Shown: positions 18,410-26,937 of the stretch, one piece after another
Layout of the letters: each line of letters opens with the position of its first letter
Position numbering within the stretch: the stretch's first letter is position 1
Assembly (NCBI RefSeq): GCF_001456935.1
Contig: NZ_KQ758483.1
Coordinates: 434,001-498,000 of the forward strand
Source: [Bacillus] enclensis
GTDB lineage: Bacteria > Bacillota > Bacilli > Bacillales > Bacillaceae_B
DNA length: 64,000 bases
Reading direction: 5' to 3'
Made by a program: the position numbers and the translations under genes
The notes under the pieces: model-generated
What the model was told of the DNA's origin: nothing
Databases searched by the model: none
What the model saw: the letters and a program-made list of their open reading frames with translations, nothing else

Positions 18410-19684
18410 GTGGAACTTCTAGAACAAATCCTTAGTAATCAAAATATGAATGAAGCCTACTTGCGTGTTTACAAAAATAAAGGCGCTAGTGGGATAGATG
18501 GGGTAACAGTCGATGAACTGAAGCAATATCTGAAAGAGAACAAGGACGAATTACGGAGGCGCATCAGAACAAGAAAATATCATCCACAAGCTGCCTTAAG
18601 AGTGGAGATCCCAAAAGAAAACGGGAAGATGCGCAAATTGGGAATACCAACAGTAGTGGATAGAGTTGTTCAACAAGCAATTCATCAAGTTCTCAGTCCG
18701 ATATTTGAAGAGCAGTTCAGCGAATTTAGTTTCGGATTCAGACCAAAAAGAAGTTGTGAGATGGCAATTATTAAAAGCTTGGAATTTCTGAATGAAGGAC
18801 ATGACTGGGTTATTGATATCGATCTTGAAAGATTCTTCGACACAGTCCACCATGATAAACTGATGCGCATCATATCTCAGACAGTTGATGATGGAGATGT
18901 CATTTCATTAATTAGAAAGTACTTAGTTAGTGGAGTCATGGTAAATGGAAAGTATGAAGAGACACCTGTCGGTACTCCGCAAGGAGGAAACCTCAGTCCA
19001 CTACTGAGTAATATCATGTTGAACGAACTAGATACAGAACTTGAAAATAGAGGATTAAGATTCGTAAGGTACGCTGATGACTCACTTATTTTTGTGAAAA
19101 GCGAAAAAGCAGCGGACCGAGTAATGAAATCAATTGTGAGATTCATTGAGAAGAAATTAGGACTTATAGTCAACGCAGAGAAAAGCAGAATTGCCCGCCC
19201 CAAAGAACTGAAGTTTCTAGGATACGGGTACTATTACGACTATAAGAACAAGAAATATCAAGTGAAACCTCATCTAAGTTCAATACGGAGATTTCAAAGA
19301 AAACTTCGCCAGCTCACAAAACGAAATTGGAGTGTTCCACTAGATTTTCGAATTTTGAAATTGAAACAAGTCATTTTTGGATGGGTAAACTACTTCAGGA
19401 TTGCCAATATGAAAAAAGTGACCAAACAAATAGACCAGAAGCTCCGATCTAGAATAAGGGTCATCATCTGGAAACAATGGAAAGTTCCGAGTAAACAAAT
19501 CAAATCGCTTATTCAACTAGGGATTCCGAAGGAAGAAGCGAAAGGACTAACCTACTGCAGAAAAGGTTATCGGTTTATAGGACTTTCTAAAGTGGTCCAT
19601 AGAGCAATTTCAAATAAAAGACTAAAACAGAGGGGACTCCCCTCTGTTTTAACCCATTATCTAAAAGTACACACTGTAATATAA
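18410..19684 (+). CDS. Group IIC intron reverse transcriptase/maturase (LtrA-like)
   Basis: Intron-encoded protein of 424 residues that helps its intron splice and copies it into new sites. The order is RT domain 0 (GASGIDGVTVDEL near 25-37), RT fingers and palm with FGFRPKRSC (about 108-117), PQGGNLSPLLSNI (about 190-202) and catalytic YADD at 221-224. The thumb/X maturase domain includes GWVNYFRIA near 327-335. It ends soon after with no HNH endonuclease domain, as in class C proteins. GTG at 18410 has GGGAAGGAG upstream. The frame is intact and the catalytic Asp pair is present, so it may be active. Confidence 0.93.
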   Translation: MELLEQILSNQNMNEAYLRVYKNKGASGIDGVTVDELKQYLKENKDELRRRIRTRKYHPQAALRVEIPKENGKMRKLGIPTVVDRVVQQAIHQVLSPIFEEQFSEFSFGFRPKRSCEMAIIKSLEFLNEGHDWVIDIDLERFFDTVHHDKLMRIISQTVDDGDVISLIRKYLVSGVMVNGKYEETPVGTPQGGNLSPLLSNIMLNELDTELENRGLRFVRYADDSLIFVKSEKAADRVMKSIVRFIEKKLGLIVNAEKSRIARPKELKFLGYGYYYDYKNKKYQVKPHLSSIRRFQRKLRQLTKRNWSVPLDFRILKLKQVIFGWVNYFRIANMKKVTKQIDQKLRSRIRVIIWKQWKVPSKQIKSLIQLGIPKEEAKGLTYCRKGYRFIGLSKVVHRAISNKRLKQRGLPSVLTHYLKVHTVI

Positions 19685-19687
19685 GTT

Positions 19688-19768
19688 GAAGCGCCGTATA
19701 CGAGACCCGTACGTACGGTGTTGTGAGAGGGGCGAAAATAAAATACATTTATTTTCCCTCTACTCGAT
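19688..19768 (+). ncRNA. Group IIC intron domains V and VI
   Basis: Domain V (about 19688-19724) is a short hairpin in which GCGCCGT pairs with ACGGTGTT. CGC at 19692-19694 sits where the catalytic triad is expected. Domain VI is a hairpin of AAAATAAA with TTTATTTT above CCTC pairs; the unpaired A in CTCTACTC (19762) is the probable branch point. The intron ends at AT, 19767-19768. Confidence 0.82.
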
Positions 19769-19812
19769 TTTCCTCCATTTACTCTGTCTTTTTGAATCGT
19801 TCAAAGATGAAG

Positions 19813-19898
19813 TGACATATTTCGTTTCTTTCTCTTAAAAGTTTTCCGTCCTCCCATACATAAAATGACAAACTTTTAGAGGGGATGTACGATATACT
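19813..19898 (+). promoter_or_regulatory. spoIIG promoter, Spo0A-type with 22-bp spacer
   Basis: ATGACA at 19865-19870 and TATACT at 19893-19898 are separated by exactly 22 bp. The B. subtilis spoIIG promoter is a sigma-A promoter with an unusual 22-bp spacer that needs phosphorylated Spo0A. TGACAAA (19866), overlapping the -35, and TGACATA (19813) resemble the 0A box TGNCGAA, with one and two mismatches, and are about five helical turns apart. Confidence 0.72.
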
Positions 19899-19961
19899 TC
19901 CTATAAGTCAATCAGTTTTAATTGAGGCATAGGACTAGATGAAGTTTAAGGAGGGCAGGAA

Positions 19962-20885
19962 TTGACCTTATATTTAGATGTCATCTGGCTGCTGAATGTA
20001 TGTGTGGATTTTATATTGCTATGGCTAACAGGCTTGATCCTCAAGAGACAATATGCTCTGTGGAGAATTGCGATAGGGAGTTCAATAGGTTCCGCCATCA
20101 TCATTCTTTCGTTTTCTCCCTATGCATTTCTGGTAGGAAATCCTCTGGTTAAACTGTTATTTTCTTTGGTCATGGTATATTCTTCATTCGGGTTTAAGAG
20201 ACTTCGTTACTTCTTGACAAATCTTCTCATGTTTTATTTCGTTACGTTCTTAACAGGTGGGATCCTTATCGGTGCACATTACTTCCTGACGTTTGACCCG
20301 GGTTCTAAAACGACTGTTCTGCTCGCAAGCATCAAGGGTTTTGGTGATCCGATCAGCTGGGTATTCGTCATGCTCTCCCTTCCTGTCGCGTGGTATTTTT
20401 CTAAAAGCAGGATGGACAGTGTGGAGTACGTAAAGATCCAATATGATCAGCTGGTGGATGTCTCTTTGAATATCGGTGCATTTGAATGGACCGTCAAAGG
20501 GTTAATGGACAGCGGCAACCAGCTGCAGGACCCCATTTCCAAGGCTCCTGTCATGATCGTGTCGGTTTCCTCCTTAAAGGAAACTGTTCCGGAAGAGGTC
20601 ATTTTGTTATGTGAAGAAGCTGAAGATATTTTCTCAGGTCAACGTAATCTGAACGAAGAGTGGTCAGACCGGCTTAGAATCATCCCGGCTCAGTCAGTCG
20701 GAAGGAAAAGTCAGCTGCTCGCAGCGATAAAACCCGACTCCATAACTCTAAAAGATCATGAATCTTCGTGGCCGGCACACGGACTAATCGTTTTCAGGAA
20801 AGAACCGCTTTCTGCGGATGAAAGTTTTGGAGCGATCGTACATCCGAGGATGGCTGCCGGTAAGCCGGTACAGAATGTTTCGTAA
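19962..20885 (+). CDS. spoIIGA: Sporulation sigma-E processing peptidase SpoIIGA
   Basis: Membrane-bound aspartic protease of the mother cell that removes the pro-sequence of pro-sigma-E after septation, on a signal from SpoIIR. The 307-residue product has about five membrane spans in residues 1-150 and a cytoplasmic protease half. The catalytic motif MDSGNQL places the aspartate at residue 183. TTG at 19962 is the start, with AAGGAGGG upstream. It is first in the spoIIG operon with sigE 53 bp downstream; bpr, found before spoIIGA in B. subtilis, is absent. Confidence 0.95.
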   Translation: MTLYLDVIWLLNVCVDFILLWLTGLILKRQYALWRIAIGSSIGSAIIILSFSPYAFLVGNPLVKLLFSLVMVYSSFGFKRLRYFLTNLLMFYFVTFLTGGILIGAHYFLTFDPGSKTTVLLASIKGFGDPISWVFVMLSLPVAWYFSKSRMDSVEYVKIQYDQLVDVSLNIGAFEWTVKGLMDSGNQLQDPISKAPVMIVSVSSLKETVPEEVILLCEEAEDIFSGQRNLNEEWSDRLRIIPAQSVGRKSQLLAAIKPDSITLKDHESSWPAHGLIVFRKEPLSADESFGAIVHPRMAAGKPVQNVS

Positions 20886-20938
20886 TTCGAATACTACTAC
20901 TATACTCACATTCTAAAGAAATAGAAGGGGGAACAACG

Positions 20939-21658
20939 ATGAAAAAATTAAAAATCAAATTTTTATATGTCTGGTACAAATTATTAATCAAGCTTGGTAT
21001 AAAAACAGATGAAATTTACTACATAGGAGGCAGTGAGGCCCTGCCTCCCCCCCTTAGTAAAGAAGAAGAACAAGTACTTCTGAATAAATTACCTAATGGT
21101 GATAAAGCAGCACGATCACTTCTTATAGAACGGAACCTGAGATTAGTCGTATACATTGCAAGGAAATTCGAGAATACCGGGATTAATATTGAGGACTTGA
21201 TCAGTATAGGAACGATTGGCCTGATCAAAGCAGTCAATACCTTCAATCCTGAAAAAAAGATCAAACTAGCTACTTATGCCTCAAGATGCATTGAAAATGA
21301 AATACTTATGTATTTAAGAAGAAACAATAAAATCCGGTCGGAAGTTTCTTTTGATGAGCCCCTTAATATTGATTGGGACGGCAATGAATTACTGCTATCA
21401 GATGTTCTCGGGACAGATGAAGATATTATTACAAAAGACCTGGAAGCGACTGTGGATAAAAAGTTGTTGTTTAATGCGCTCCACCAGCTGTCAGAACGGG
21501 AAAAACAAATCATGGAACTGAGGTTCGGCCTTATGGGGGAAGAAGAAAAAACCCAGAAAGATGTAGCTGATATGCTGGGAATTTCCCAATCGTATATTTC
21601 CAGGCTGGAGAAAAGGATCATCAAAAGATTGAAGAAAGAGTTTAATAAAATGGTGTAA
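20939..21658 (+). CDS. sigE: RNA polymerase sporulation sigma factor E (pro-sigma-E)
   Basis: Mother-cell sigma factor made as an inactive membrane-associated precursor. The 239-residue length matches B. subtilis. The first ~27 residues form a basic, amphipathic pro-sequence ([20 protein letters not shown]) to be cut near the DEIYYIGG stretch. Region 2 contains [18 protein letters not shown] and [20 protein letters not shown]; region 4 contains [19 protein letters not shown] and a helix-turn-helix. The start has AAGGGGGAAC upstream. It is co-transcribed with spoIIGA and followed by a terminator. Confidence 0.97.
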   Translation: MKKLKIKFLYVWYKLLIKLGIKTDEIYYIGGSEALPPPLSKEEEQVLLNKLPNGDKAARSLLIERNLRLVVYIARKFENTGINIEDLISIGTIGLIKAVNTFNPEKKIKLATYASRCIENEILMYLRRNNKIRSEVSFDEPLNIDWDGNELLLSDVLGTDEDIITKDLEATVDKKLLFNALHQLSEREKQIMELRFGLMGEEEKTQKDVADMLGISQSYISRLEKRIIKRLKKEFNKMV

Positions 21659-21666
21659 AAGACAGG

Positions 21667-21697
21667 GCTGACTTTTAATGAAAAGTCAGCTTTTTTG
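21667..21697 (+). terminator. Terminator after sigE
   Basis: GCTGACTTTT pairs with AAAAGTCAGC around a four-base loop, followed by TTTTTTG. It separates the spoIIG operon from sigG. Confidence 0.92.
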
Positions 21698-21784
21698 ATT
21701 GTTAAAATAAAAAATTTCGTGTGTTTTTTTCTAGTATTTGTAAGGGGTTTTAAGGAATTCATGAGCAGACCGTCCGGATGAAAT

Positions 21785-21812
21785 GCATATTTTTCCTCTT
21801 CAAGGAAATACT
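21785..21812 (+). promoter_or_regulatory. Forespore (sigma-F/sigma-G) promoter of sigG
   Basis: GCATA at 21785-21789 fits the -35 GYATA exactly, and GGAAATACT at 21804-21812 fits the sigma-F -10 GGnrAnAnT exactly. The 14-bp interval is close to the usual value. The sigG gene of B. subtilis is switched on by sigma-F and then by itself. Confidence 0.65.
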
Positions 21813-21849
21813 GAATTTTGTACAACAGCTCCTGCAAGGAGGGGAAAGA

Positions 21850-22626
21850 ATGACACGAAATAAAGTTGAGATTTGCGGTGTAGATACTTCAAAATTACCA
21901 GTATTGAAGAATGAAGAAATGAGAGTGCTGTTCAAACAAATGCAAGCTGGTGATATATCAGCAAGAGAGAAGCTTGTGAATGGTAATTTACGTCTCGTCT
22001 TAAGTGTAATTCAACGCTTTAACAACCGTGGTGAGTATGTTGATGACTTGTTTCAAGTCGGATGTATCGGTTTGATGAAGTCAATCGATAACTTTGATTT
22101 AGGTCAAAATGTACGATTCTCCACCTATGCAGTACCGATGATCATCGGGGAGATTCGCCGCTACCTGCGCGACAATAACCCTATACGTGTATCGAGATCT
22201 CTGCGCGATATAGCTTATAAGGCCCTGCAAGTAAGGGAAAAGCTGATGGGTGAAACGTCCAAAGAACCGACAGCTGAGGAAATTGCCAAGGTTCTGGATG
22301 TACCGCATGAAGAGATTGTCTTTGCGCTCGATGCCATCCAGGATCCGGTTTCATTATTTGAGCCAATATATAATGATGGGGGAGATCCTATCTTTGTAAT
22401 GGACCAGCTTAGTGATGAACGGAACCGTGACTTTCATTGGATCGAAGAAATCGCATTGCAGGAAGGTATGCGTAGACTGAATGACAGGGAAAAGCTGATT
22501 ATCAGTAAACGCTTTTTCCAAGGAAAAACACAGATGGAAGTGGCTGACGAAATCGGGATTTCACAAGCTCAAGTATCCCGATTAGAAAAAGCAGCCATAA
22601 AACAAATGAATAAGAATATCCAATAA
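21850..22626 (+). CDS. sigG: RNA polymerase sporulation sigma factor G
   Basis: Late forespore sigma factor. The 258-residue product is nearly co-linear with B. subtilis SigG, beginning TRNKVEICGVDTSKLPVLKN and carrying region 2 (LVLSVIQRFNNRGEYVDDLF), region 3 and region 4 (KRFFQGKTQMEVADEIGIS). ATG at 21850 is chosen because AAGGAGGGG lies upstream and it matches homologues; an in-frame ATG at 21778 falls within the promoter. Followed by a terminator. Confidence 0.97.
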   Translation: MTRNKVEICGVDTSKLPVLKNEEMRVLFKQMQAGDISAREKLVNGNLRLVLSVIQRFNNRGEYVDDLFQVGCIGLMKSIDNFDLGQNVRFSTYAVPMIIGEIRRYLRDNNPIRVSRSLRDIAYKALQVREKLMGETSKEPTAEEIAKVLDVPHEEIVFALDAIQDPVSLFEPIYNDGGDPIFVMDQLSDERNRDFHWIEEIALQEGMRRLNDREKLIISKRFFQGKTQMEVADEIGISQAQVSRLEKAAIKQMNKNIQ

Positions 22627-22667
22627 GAGAAAAACATGAGAAAAATGGAACCTCTCATGGACAATCG

Positions 22668-22708
22668 AGAAAGGCAGATCCTTAATTCCCGGGTCTGCCT
22701 TTCTTTTT
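22668..22708 (+). terminator. Terminator after sigG
   Basis: GAAAGGCAGATCC pairs with GGGTCTGCCTTTC, with one G-U pair, around a nine-base loop, and is followed by TTTTTCC. Confidence 0.88.
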
Positions 22709-22727
22709 CCTGCATACAATATAATAC

Positions 22728-22810
22728 GGTGCAAAATGTTTACACCTAGGTGCAAAATGATTACACCTTGGTGCAAAATATTACACCTTGGTGCAAACAT
22801 TTTGCACTCT
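22728..22810. repeat. Four tandem palindromic 20-21 bp repeats
   Basis: Units begin GGTGCAAAAT and end ACACCTT at 22728-22748, 22749-22769 and 22770-22789. A diverged fourth, GGTGCAAACATTTTGCACTC, lies at 22790-22810. Each of the first three has GGTG and CACC as inverted ends; the fourth is palindromic through TGCAAA and TTTGCA. The spacing is about two helical turns. A perfect TATAAT at 22720-22725 lies directly upstream, so the array may cover a transcription start. It may be an operator array or a structured 5' leader for ylmC. Confidence 0.85.
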
Positions 22811-22843
22811 ATGCCATTCAAAAGCATGCGGGAGGGGAATCGC

Positions 22844-23125
22844 TTGGTACGAATTTCTGAATTCCAAGTCAAAGATGTTGTCAATATATCGGATGGGAAA
22901 AAACTGGGGAACATAGGAGATATTGAAATCAATCTGGATACAGGCAGGATTGAAGCCATCGTAATAGGAACCGGCGGCAAGTTATTAGGGTTCTTTGGCA
23001 AGGAAGAAGATGTTGTCATTCCTTGGAAAAGTATCGTGAAAATCGGGGAAGACGTCATCCTTGTTCGACATAAAGAGAGTCACTATGTACAGGGACAACT
23101 TGAGGAACCTAAAGAATCTCCTTGA
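22844..23125 (+). CDS. ylmC: YlmC/YmxH family PRC-barrel sporulation protein
   Basis: Small protein of 93 residues with a PRC-barrel fold; ISEFQVKDVVNISDGKKLG, GDIEINLDTGRIEAIV and FFGKEEDVVIPWKSIVKIGEDVILV match the family. YlmC/YmxH proteins are conserved in spore formers but their role is unclear. TTG at 22844 is preferred: GGGAGGGG lies just upstream and the protein then begins like homologues. An ATG at 22736 would translate through the palindromic repeat array and is rejected. Confidence 0.85.
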   Translation: MVRISEFQVKDVVNISDGKKLGNIGDIEINLDTGRIEAIVIGTGGKLLGFFGKEEDVVIPWKSIVKIGEDVILVRHKESHYVQGQLEEPKESP

Positions 23126-23184
23126 AAAATGACGAATATTCAGTATCTGTGGTACACTTATAAAAAAAAGAAGGAGATTCACTC

Positions 23185-24006
23185 GTGTCTATTGATCCTT
23201 TTTATAAAGAAACGGAATCCATCTATACCATCAAGACCTGGACTGATGTTATCCCGGGGCTGAAAGCAGGAATCACTTCCAGACATGGCGGGGAAAGCAA
23301 AGGGAGCTATACGTCTTTGAATATGGGACTGCATGTTGGTGATGAAAGCTCCGATGTGCTGAAGAATAGGGAAAAGATAGCCCAATCCCTTCAATTCCCA
23401 TTAGACACCTGGGCAGCTGCAGAACAGACCCATGGAAGCAGGGTTCATGAAGTCATTCCTTTGGAGCGCGGAATGGGAAGCACCTCATATTCCACGTGTA
23501 TAAAGGACACGGATGGTTTTATTACAAGCCATAAAAATATTTTACTGACGATGTGTTATGCAGATTGTGTGCCTATCTATTTCCTTGACAAACATACCGG
23601 TCTGATCGGTGTGGCCCACGCAGGCTGGAAGGGGACAGCAGGAGAAATCGGGCCGGCAATGATACACGGATTCATTGCAAGAGGTTCACGGGTCAGCGAT
23701 ATTGAAGCCGTCATTGGCCCCTCGGTATGCCGGAATTGCTATGTTGTTGATGACAGGGTGTTGGATGCAATAAAAAAAGTACTAGAAGATGGGAACGACT
23801 TACCCTATAATTTAAAGGAAGAGGGACAGTATCATCTGGATTTGAAAGAAGTCAACAGACTTTTGCTGCTTCAAAGCGGTCTGGATGAAAAACAGATCCA
23901 TACTTCTGGTTATTGTTCTTCCTGCAGCGATGATTTTTATTCCTTTCGGAGAGATGAGGGGAAAACAGGAAGAATGATGAGTTTTATCGGCTGGAAGGAG
24001 TTATGA
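23185..24006 (+). CDS. ylmD: Multicopper-oxidase-like YlmD (PgeF/YfiH family)
   Basis: Laccase-domain protein of 273 residues. Family members act on purine nucleosides or edit peptidoglycan precursors (PgeF); the activity here is not proven. Conserved metal-site segments are [40 protein letters not shown] and [14 protein letters not shown] at 23185 has AAGGAG upstream. It leads into ylmE two bases downstream, a gene pair conserved near ftsZ in many bacteria. Confidence 0.9.
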   Translation: MSIDPFYKETESIYTIKTWTDVIPGLKAGITSRHGGESKGSYTSLNMGLHVGDESSDVLKNREKIAQSLQFPLDTWAAAEQTHGSRVHEVIPLERGMGSTSYSTCIKDTDGFITSHKNILLTMCYADCVPIYFLDKHTGLIGVAHAGWKGTAGEIGPAMIHGFIARGSRVSDIEAVIGPSVCRNCYVVDDRVLDAIKKVLEDGNDLPYNLKEEGQYHLDLKEVNRLLLLQSGLDEKQIHTSGYCSSCSDDFYSFRRDEGKTGRMMSFIGWKEL

Positions 24007-24007
24007 A

Positions 24008-24682
24008 ATGAAAGTAGCAGAAAAACTGGAAATGATAAATAATCAAATAATCAAAGCTTGCTCTAAAGTTGCAAGAGATCCCGATGAAATCAATATTGTT
24101 GCTGTAACCAAATATGTTTCGATCAAAAGAGCTGAAGAAGCCGTTCAGGCAGGTTTGATTCACTTGGGTGAAAACAGGGACTCGGGACTCATGGAGAAAT
24201 GGGAAGTATTAAAAGGGGAACCACAATGGCATTTCATCGGTACACTGCAATCGAGGAAGGTCAAAAATATTATTGATAAAGTTTCATACATACATTCTTT
24301 GGACAGGCTTTCCCTAGCCAAGGAAATCCACAAAAGAGCGGATAGGCCCGTGTCTTGTTTCGTTCAGGTGAATGTATCCGGAGAGGATTCGAAACATGGC
24401 ATGGATCCGCAGGAAGTAGCGGGGTTCATCAGGAATCTGGAAGATTACCCTAATATCAAGGTGGTCGGATTGATGACAATGGCGCCTCATACAGATGATG
24501 AGAATTTCCTGAGAAAATGCTTCCGCTCGTTAAGGGAACTTCAGGAGCACATACATTCCATGGAATTACCATATGCACCATGTACAGAGCTATCAATGGG
24601 GATGAGTAATGATTATACAATTGCTATTGAAGAAGGAGCCACTTTTATCCGTATTGGATCAGCGTTAGTTGGAAATGACTGA
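24008..24682 (+). CDS. ylmE: Pyridoxal phosphate homeostasis protein YlmE (YggS/PLPBP)
   Basis: PLP-binding protein of 224 residues with an alanine-racemase-like TIM barrel but no known catalysis, balancing B6 and amino-acid pools. The PLP lysine is in [11 protein letters not shown] near residue 37. [17 protein letters not shown] and [10 protein letters not shown] are typical. ATG at 24008, nearly touching ylmD, with GGAG upstream. Next gene is sepF. Confidence 0.93.
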   Translation: MKVAEKLEMINNQIIKACSKVARDPDEINIVAVTKYVSIKRAEEAVQAGLIHLGENRDSGLMEKWEVLKGEPQWHFIGTLQSRKVKNIIDKVSYIHSLDRLSLAKEIHKRADRPVSCFVQVNVSGEDSKHGMDPQEVAGFIRNLEDYPNIKVVGLMTMAPHTDDENFLRKCFRSLRELQEHIHSMELPYAPCTELSMGMSNDYTIAIEEGATFIRIGSALVGND

Positions 24683-24698
24683 GAGGGGATGTACGCAA

Positions 24699-25148
24699 AT
24701 GGGCATAAAATCAAAATTGAAAACGTTCTTTTTATTGGATGAGGAAGAATATGATTATGAAGAAGATGAAAGATACGAAGAGGAATTCGAGGAGAAGAAG
24801 AAAATGAAAACTCAACCCGCTGCGCAAACAAAACAAAATGTAGTCAGCCTTCAAAGCGTGCAGAAATCCTCAAAGGTGATCCTTGTGGAACCAAGGGTTT
24901 ATGCAGAAGCACAGGAAATTGCCGACCATCTGAAAAATAGAAGGTCCGTCCTTGTGAATCTTCAAAGAATCCAGCACGATCAGGCTAAGCGTATCGTTGA
25001 TTTCCTGAGTGGTACAGTTTATGCGATAGGCGGGGACATTCAGCGTGTAGGCATGGATATTTTCCTCTGTACACCGGATAATGTGGAAGTGAGCGGGAAC
25101 ATTTCGGAGTTCTTAAAAGAAGAAGACATATCTGATTCAAGGTGGTAA
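24699..25148 (+). CDS. sepF: Cell division protein SepF
   Basis: Membrane-anchoring protein that bundles FtsZ filaments and shapes the septum. The 149-residue product begins with an amphipathic helix ([13 protein letters not shown]), then a very acidic linker rich in Glu, Asp and Tyr (about 14-40), then the conserved SepF domain ([52 protein letters not shown]). ATG at 24699 is chosen by homology; GAGAGGGG lies about ten bases upstream. An in-frame ATG at 24669 lies in the end of ylmE. Confidence 0.95.
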   Translation: MGIKSKLKTFFLLDEEEYDYEEDERYEEEFEEKKKMKTQPAAQTKQNVVSLQSVQKSSKVILVEPRVYAEAQEIADHLKNRRSVLVNLQRIQHDQAKRIVDFLSGTVYAIGGDIQRVGMDIFLCTPDNVEVSGNISEFLKEEDISDSRW

Positions 25149-25156
25149 TGTAAATT

Positions 25157-25420
25157 ATGGCATTCGTTTTTGACGTTTTATCTACACTCATTCAGCTTTA
25201 TTCATGGGCATTAATCATCTATATATTAATGTCATGGTTCCCTAACGCCAGGGAATCATCCATCGGCCAATTTCTTGCGAGGATCTGTGAACCATACCTA
25301 GAACCGTTCAGACGTTTCGTGCCTCCGCTTGGAATGATCGATATTTCGCCAATCGTCGCATTCATTGTCTTGAATTTGGCTCAGATGGGCCTTCGCCAAT
25401 TATTCTTTTGGTTCATCTAG
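25157..25420 (+). CDS. ylmG: YggT family membrane protein YlmG
   Basis: Small membrane protein of 87 residues with two hydrophobic spans (about 4-24 and 63-85) flanking a conserved loop containing [21 protein letters not shown] and [11 protein letters not shown], the YggT signature. It is conserved next to sepF in Firmicutes and in cyanobacteria and plastids; the function is thought to touch division or nucleoid placement but is unproven. A terminator follows. Confidence 0.9.
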   Translation: MAFVFDVLSTLIQLYSWALIIYILMSWFPNARESSIGQFLARICEPYLEPFRRFVPPLGMIDISPIVAFIVLNLAQMGLRQLFFWFI

Positions 25421-25437
25421 ATTTTTGTAAAATGGTA

Positions 25438-25478
25438 AAGAGCTGAAACATACAGACCGGTTTCAGCTCTTTTATTTT
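25438..25478 (+). terminator. Terminator after ylmG
   Basis: AAAGAGCTGAAAC pairs with GTTTCAGCTCTTTT around an eight-base loop, followed by ATTTTG. Confidence 0.88.
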
Positions 25479-25514
25479 GCCGCTGATGCATCTTAAACAA
25501 TAGAGGGAAGTGAA

Positions 25515-26285
25515 ATGATGTCCATTTATCAACATTTCAGGCAGGAAGAAAAAGAATTTGTCGATGGGGTACTTGAATGGAGAGAACAGGTGGAAAACCA
25601 ATACGCACCAAAGCGGACTGATTTTCTTGACCCCAGGCAGCAGCATATCATTCAGTCAATCGTCGGGCAGAATGAAGAGGTGAAACTCTCCTTTTATCCA
25701 GTGGGTACGGAGAGAAAAAGGGCGCTTTTGTATCCCTCCTATTTCCAACCTCAGGAAGAAGATTATGGTATACGTTTATTTGAGATTGAGTACCCGGGCA
25801 AGTTTGTTACAATAGAACACAAGCACGTTTTGGGAAGCATCATGTCACTCGGGCTGAAACGTGAGAAATTCGGAGATATCCTTGCAGCCGGCCAGAAGCT
25901 CCAGCTGTTACTGGCTGAAGAAATATCAGAGTATGTCAGGCTGGAATTAACACAGATCGGGAAAGCAACGGTGACCTTGCAGGAAGTCCCGATGACTGAT
26001 CTGATTGAGACGATGGAAGAATGGCAGGAGAAGGTGACGACCGTAAGTTCACTGAGGCTCGATGCGGTTATGGCTGCAATTTATAACATTTCACGTCAGA
26101 AAGCCCAGACTTTTATCAAAAGCAATCTTGTGAAACTGAATTGGAAAGTCACCGAAAATGCATCCATTGAAGTAGAAGCGGGGGATGTTATATCGGTAAG
26201 GGGGTTCGGCAGAAGTAAGCTGATCTCGATCGAAGGAAGAACAAAACGCGAAAAATGGCGCATTTCTTTGGGGATTTTGAAATAA
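25515..26285 (+). CDS. ylmH: S4-domain RNA-binding protein YlmH (RqcP2-like)
   Basis: RNA-binding protein of 256 residues. B. subtilis YlmH binds stalled 50S subunits in the Rqc pathway, a job linked to RqcH, which is also in this window. The N-terminal half includes APKRTDFLDPRQQ and a ferredoxin-like region; the S4 domain covers about 180-250 (SLRLDAVMAAIYNISRQKA, KVTENASIEVEAGDVISV). Start 25515 has GAGGG seven bases upstream; the adjacent ATG at 25518 is also possible. Confidence 0.92.
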   Translation: MMSIYQHFRQEEKEFVDGVLEWREQVENQYAPKRTDFLDPRQQHIIQSIVGQNEEVKLSFYPVGTERKRALLYPSYFQPQEEDYGIRLFEIEYPGKFVTIEHKHVLGSIMSLGLKREKFGDILAAGQKLQLLLAEEISEYVRLELTQIGKATVTLQEVPMTDLIETMEEWQEKVTTVSSLRLDAVMAAIYNISRQKAQTFIKSNLVKLNWKVTENASIEVEAGDVISVRGFGRSKLISIEGRTKREKWRISLGILK

Positions 26286-26375
26286 TTTAAAGAAAAATAA
26301 AGGGATTTCCCCACATGCTGTCGAAATTTTAGTTATAATGAAAATGTAATTCACCAAGTACTGGAGGTGGCTCCC

Positions 26376-26891
26376 ATGCCTTTAACGCCGTTAGATATAC
26401 ATAACAAGGAATTCAGTCGCGGTTTTCGCGGCTACGATGAGGATGAGGTCAATGAATTTTTAGACCAGATCATTAAAGATTATGAGATCCTTATCCGTGA
26501 AAAGAAAGAAACCGAGGAACGGTTGAATGCGTTAAATGAACGTTTAGGTCATTTTACAACGATTGAGGAAACCCTCAATAAATCCATTGTCATCGCTCAA
26601 GAAGCAGGGGAAGAAGTAAAACGGAACGCTACTAAGGAAGCGAAATTGATCATCAAAGAAGCAGAAAAAAATGCTGACAGGATTGTCAATGAATCATTGT
26701 CAAAAGCCAGAAAGATTGCGATTGAAATCGAAGAACTTAAGAAACAGTCAAAAGTTTTCCGTACACGCTTCAAAATGCTGATCGAAGCTCAGCTCGATCT
26801 TCTGGGAACGGACGATTGGGATAAGCTGATGGAATTCGATTTGGATGCCACTGAATTAAAAACTTTGAAAGAAGAAGAGACACTGTCTTGA
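26376..26891 (+). CDS. divIVA: Septum site-determining protein DivIVA
   Basis: Coiled-coil protein that senses negative membrane curvature at poles and septa; it positions the Min system and anchors oriC during sporulation. The 171-residue product has the N-terminal lipid-binding domain (MPLTPLDIHNKEFSRGFRGY, DEVNEFLDQIIKDYE) and long coiled coils to about residue 140. ATG at 26376 has GGAGGTG seven bases upstream; the in-frame GTG at 26367 overlaps that site. A TATAAT at 26334 with a poor -35 lies upstream. Confidence 0.96.
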   Translation: MPLTPLDIHNKEFSRGFRGYDEDEVNEFLDQIIKDYEILIREKKETEERLNALNERLGHFTTIEETLNKSIVIAQEAGEEVKRNATKEAKLIIKEAEKNADRIVNESLSKARKIAIEIEELKKQSKVFRTRFKMLIEAQLDLLGTDDWDKLMEFDLDATELKTLKEEETLS

Positions 26892-26917
26892 CGAAAGCTG
26901 CGTTCTTTTCATATAAT
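26888..26917 (+). promoter_or_regulatory. ileS promoter
   Basis: TTGACG and TATAAT are separated by 18 bp, close to the sigma-A consensus. The -35 overlaps the divIVA stop codon. It would drive the T-box leader and ileS. Confidence 0.8.
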
Positions 26918-26937
26918 TGAAAAATAATCTAATTTGC

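Larger units (their letters stand above)
17909..19768 (+). mobile_element. Group IIC intron
   Basis: Retroelement of about 1.86 kb. The 5' end is GTGTGCC, a group II start, and the 3' end is CTACTCGAT. Bases 17909-18409 hold structured non-coding RNA (domains I-III) with family-like stretches such as AGGTGGTGAAAGTCCACTG. The reverse transcriptase lies in domain IV. Domain V lies at about 19688-19724 and domain VI at about 19725-19768. The CGC triad in domain V, an IEP without an endonuclease domain, and insertion directly after a terminator T-run are group IIC traits. Boundaries could shift by a base or two. It appears complete and in the same orientation as ftsZ. Confidence 0.92.

Noticed and set aside
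22728-22810. CRISPR-like repeats
   Set aside because: The units abut without spacers.
22736-22843. N-terminal extension of ylmC through the tandem repeats
   Set aside because: The extra 36 residues encode the palindromic repeats and match no homologue; TTG at 22844 has a strong ribosome site.
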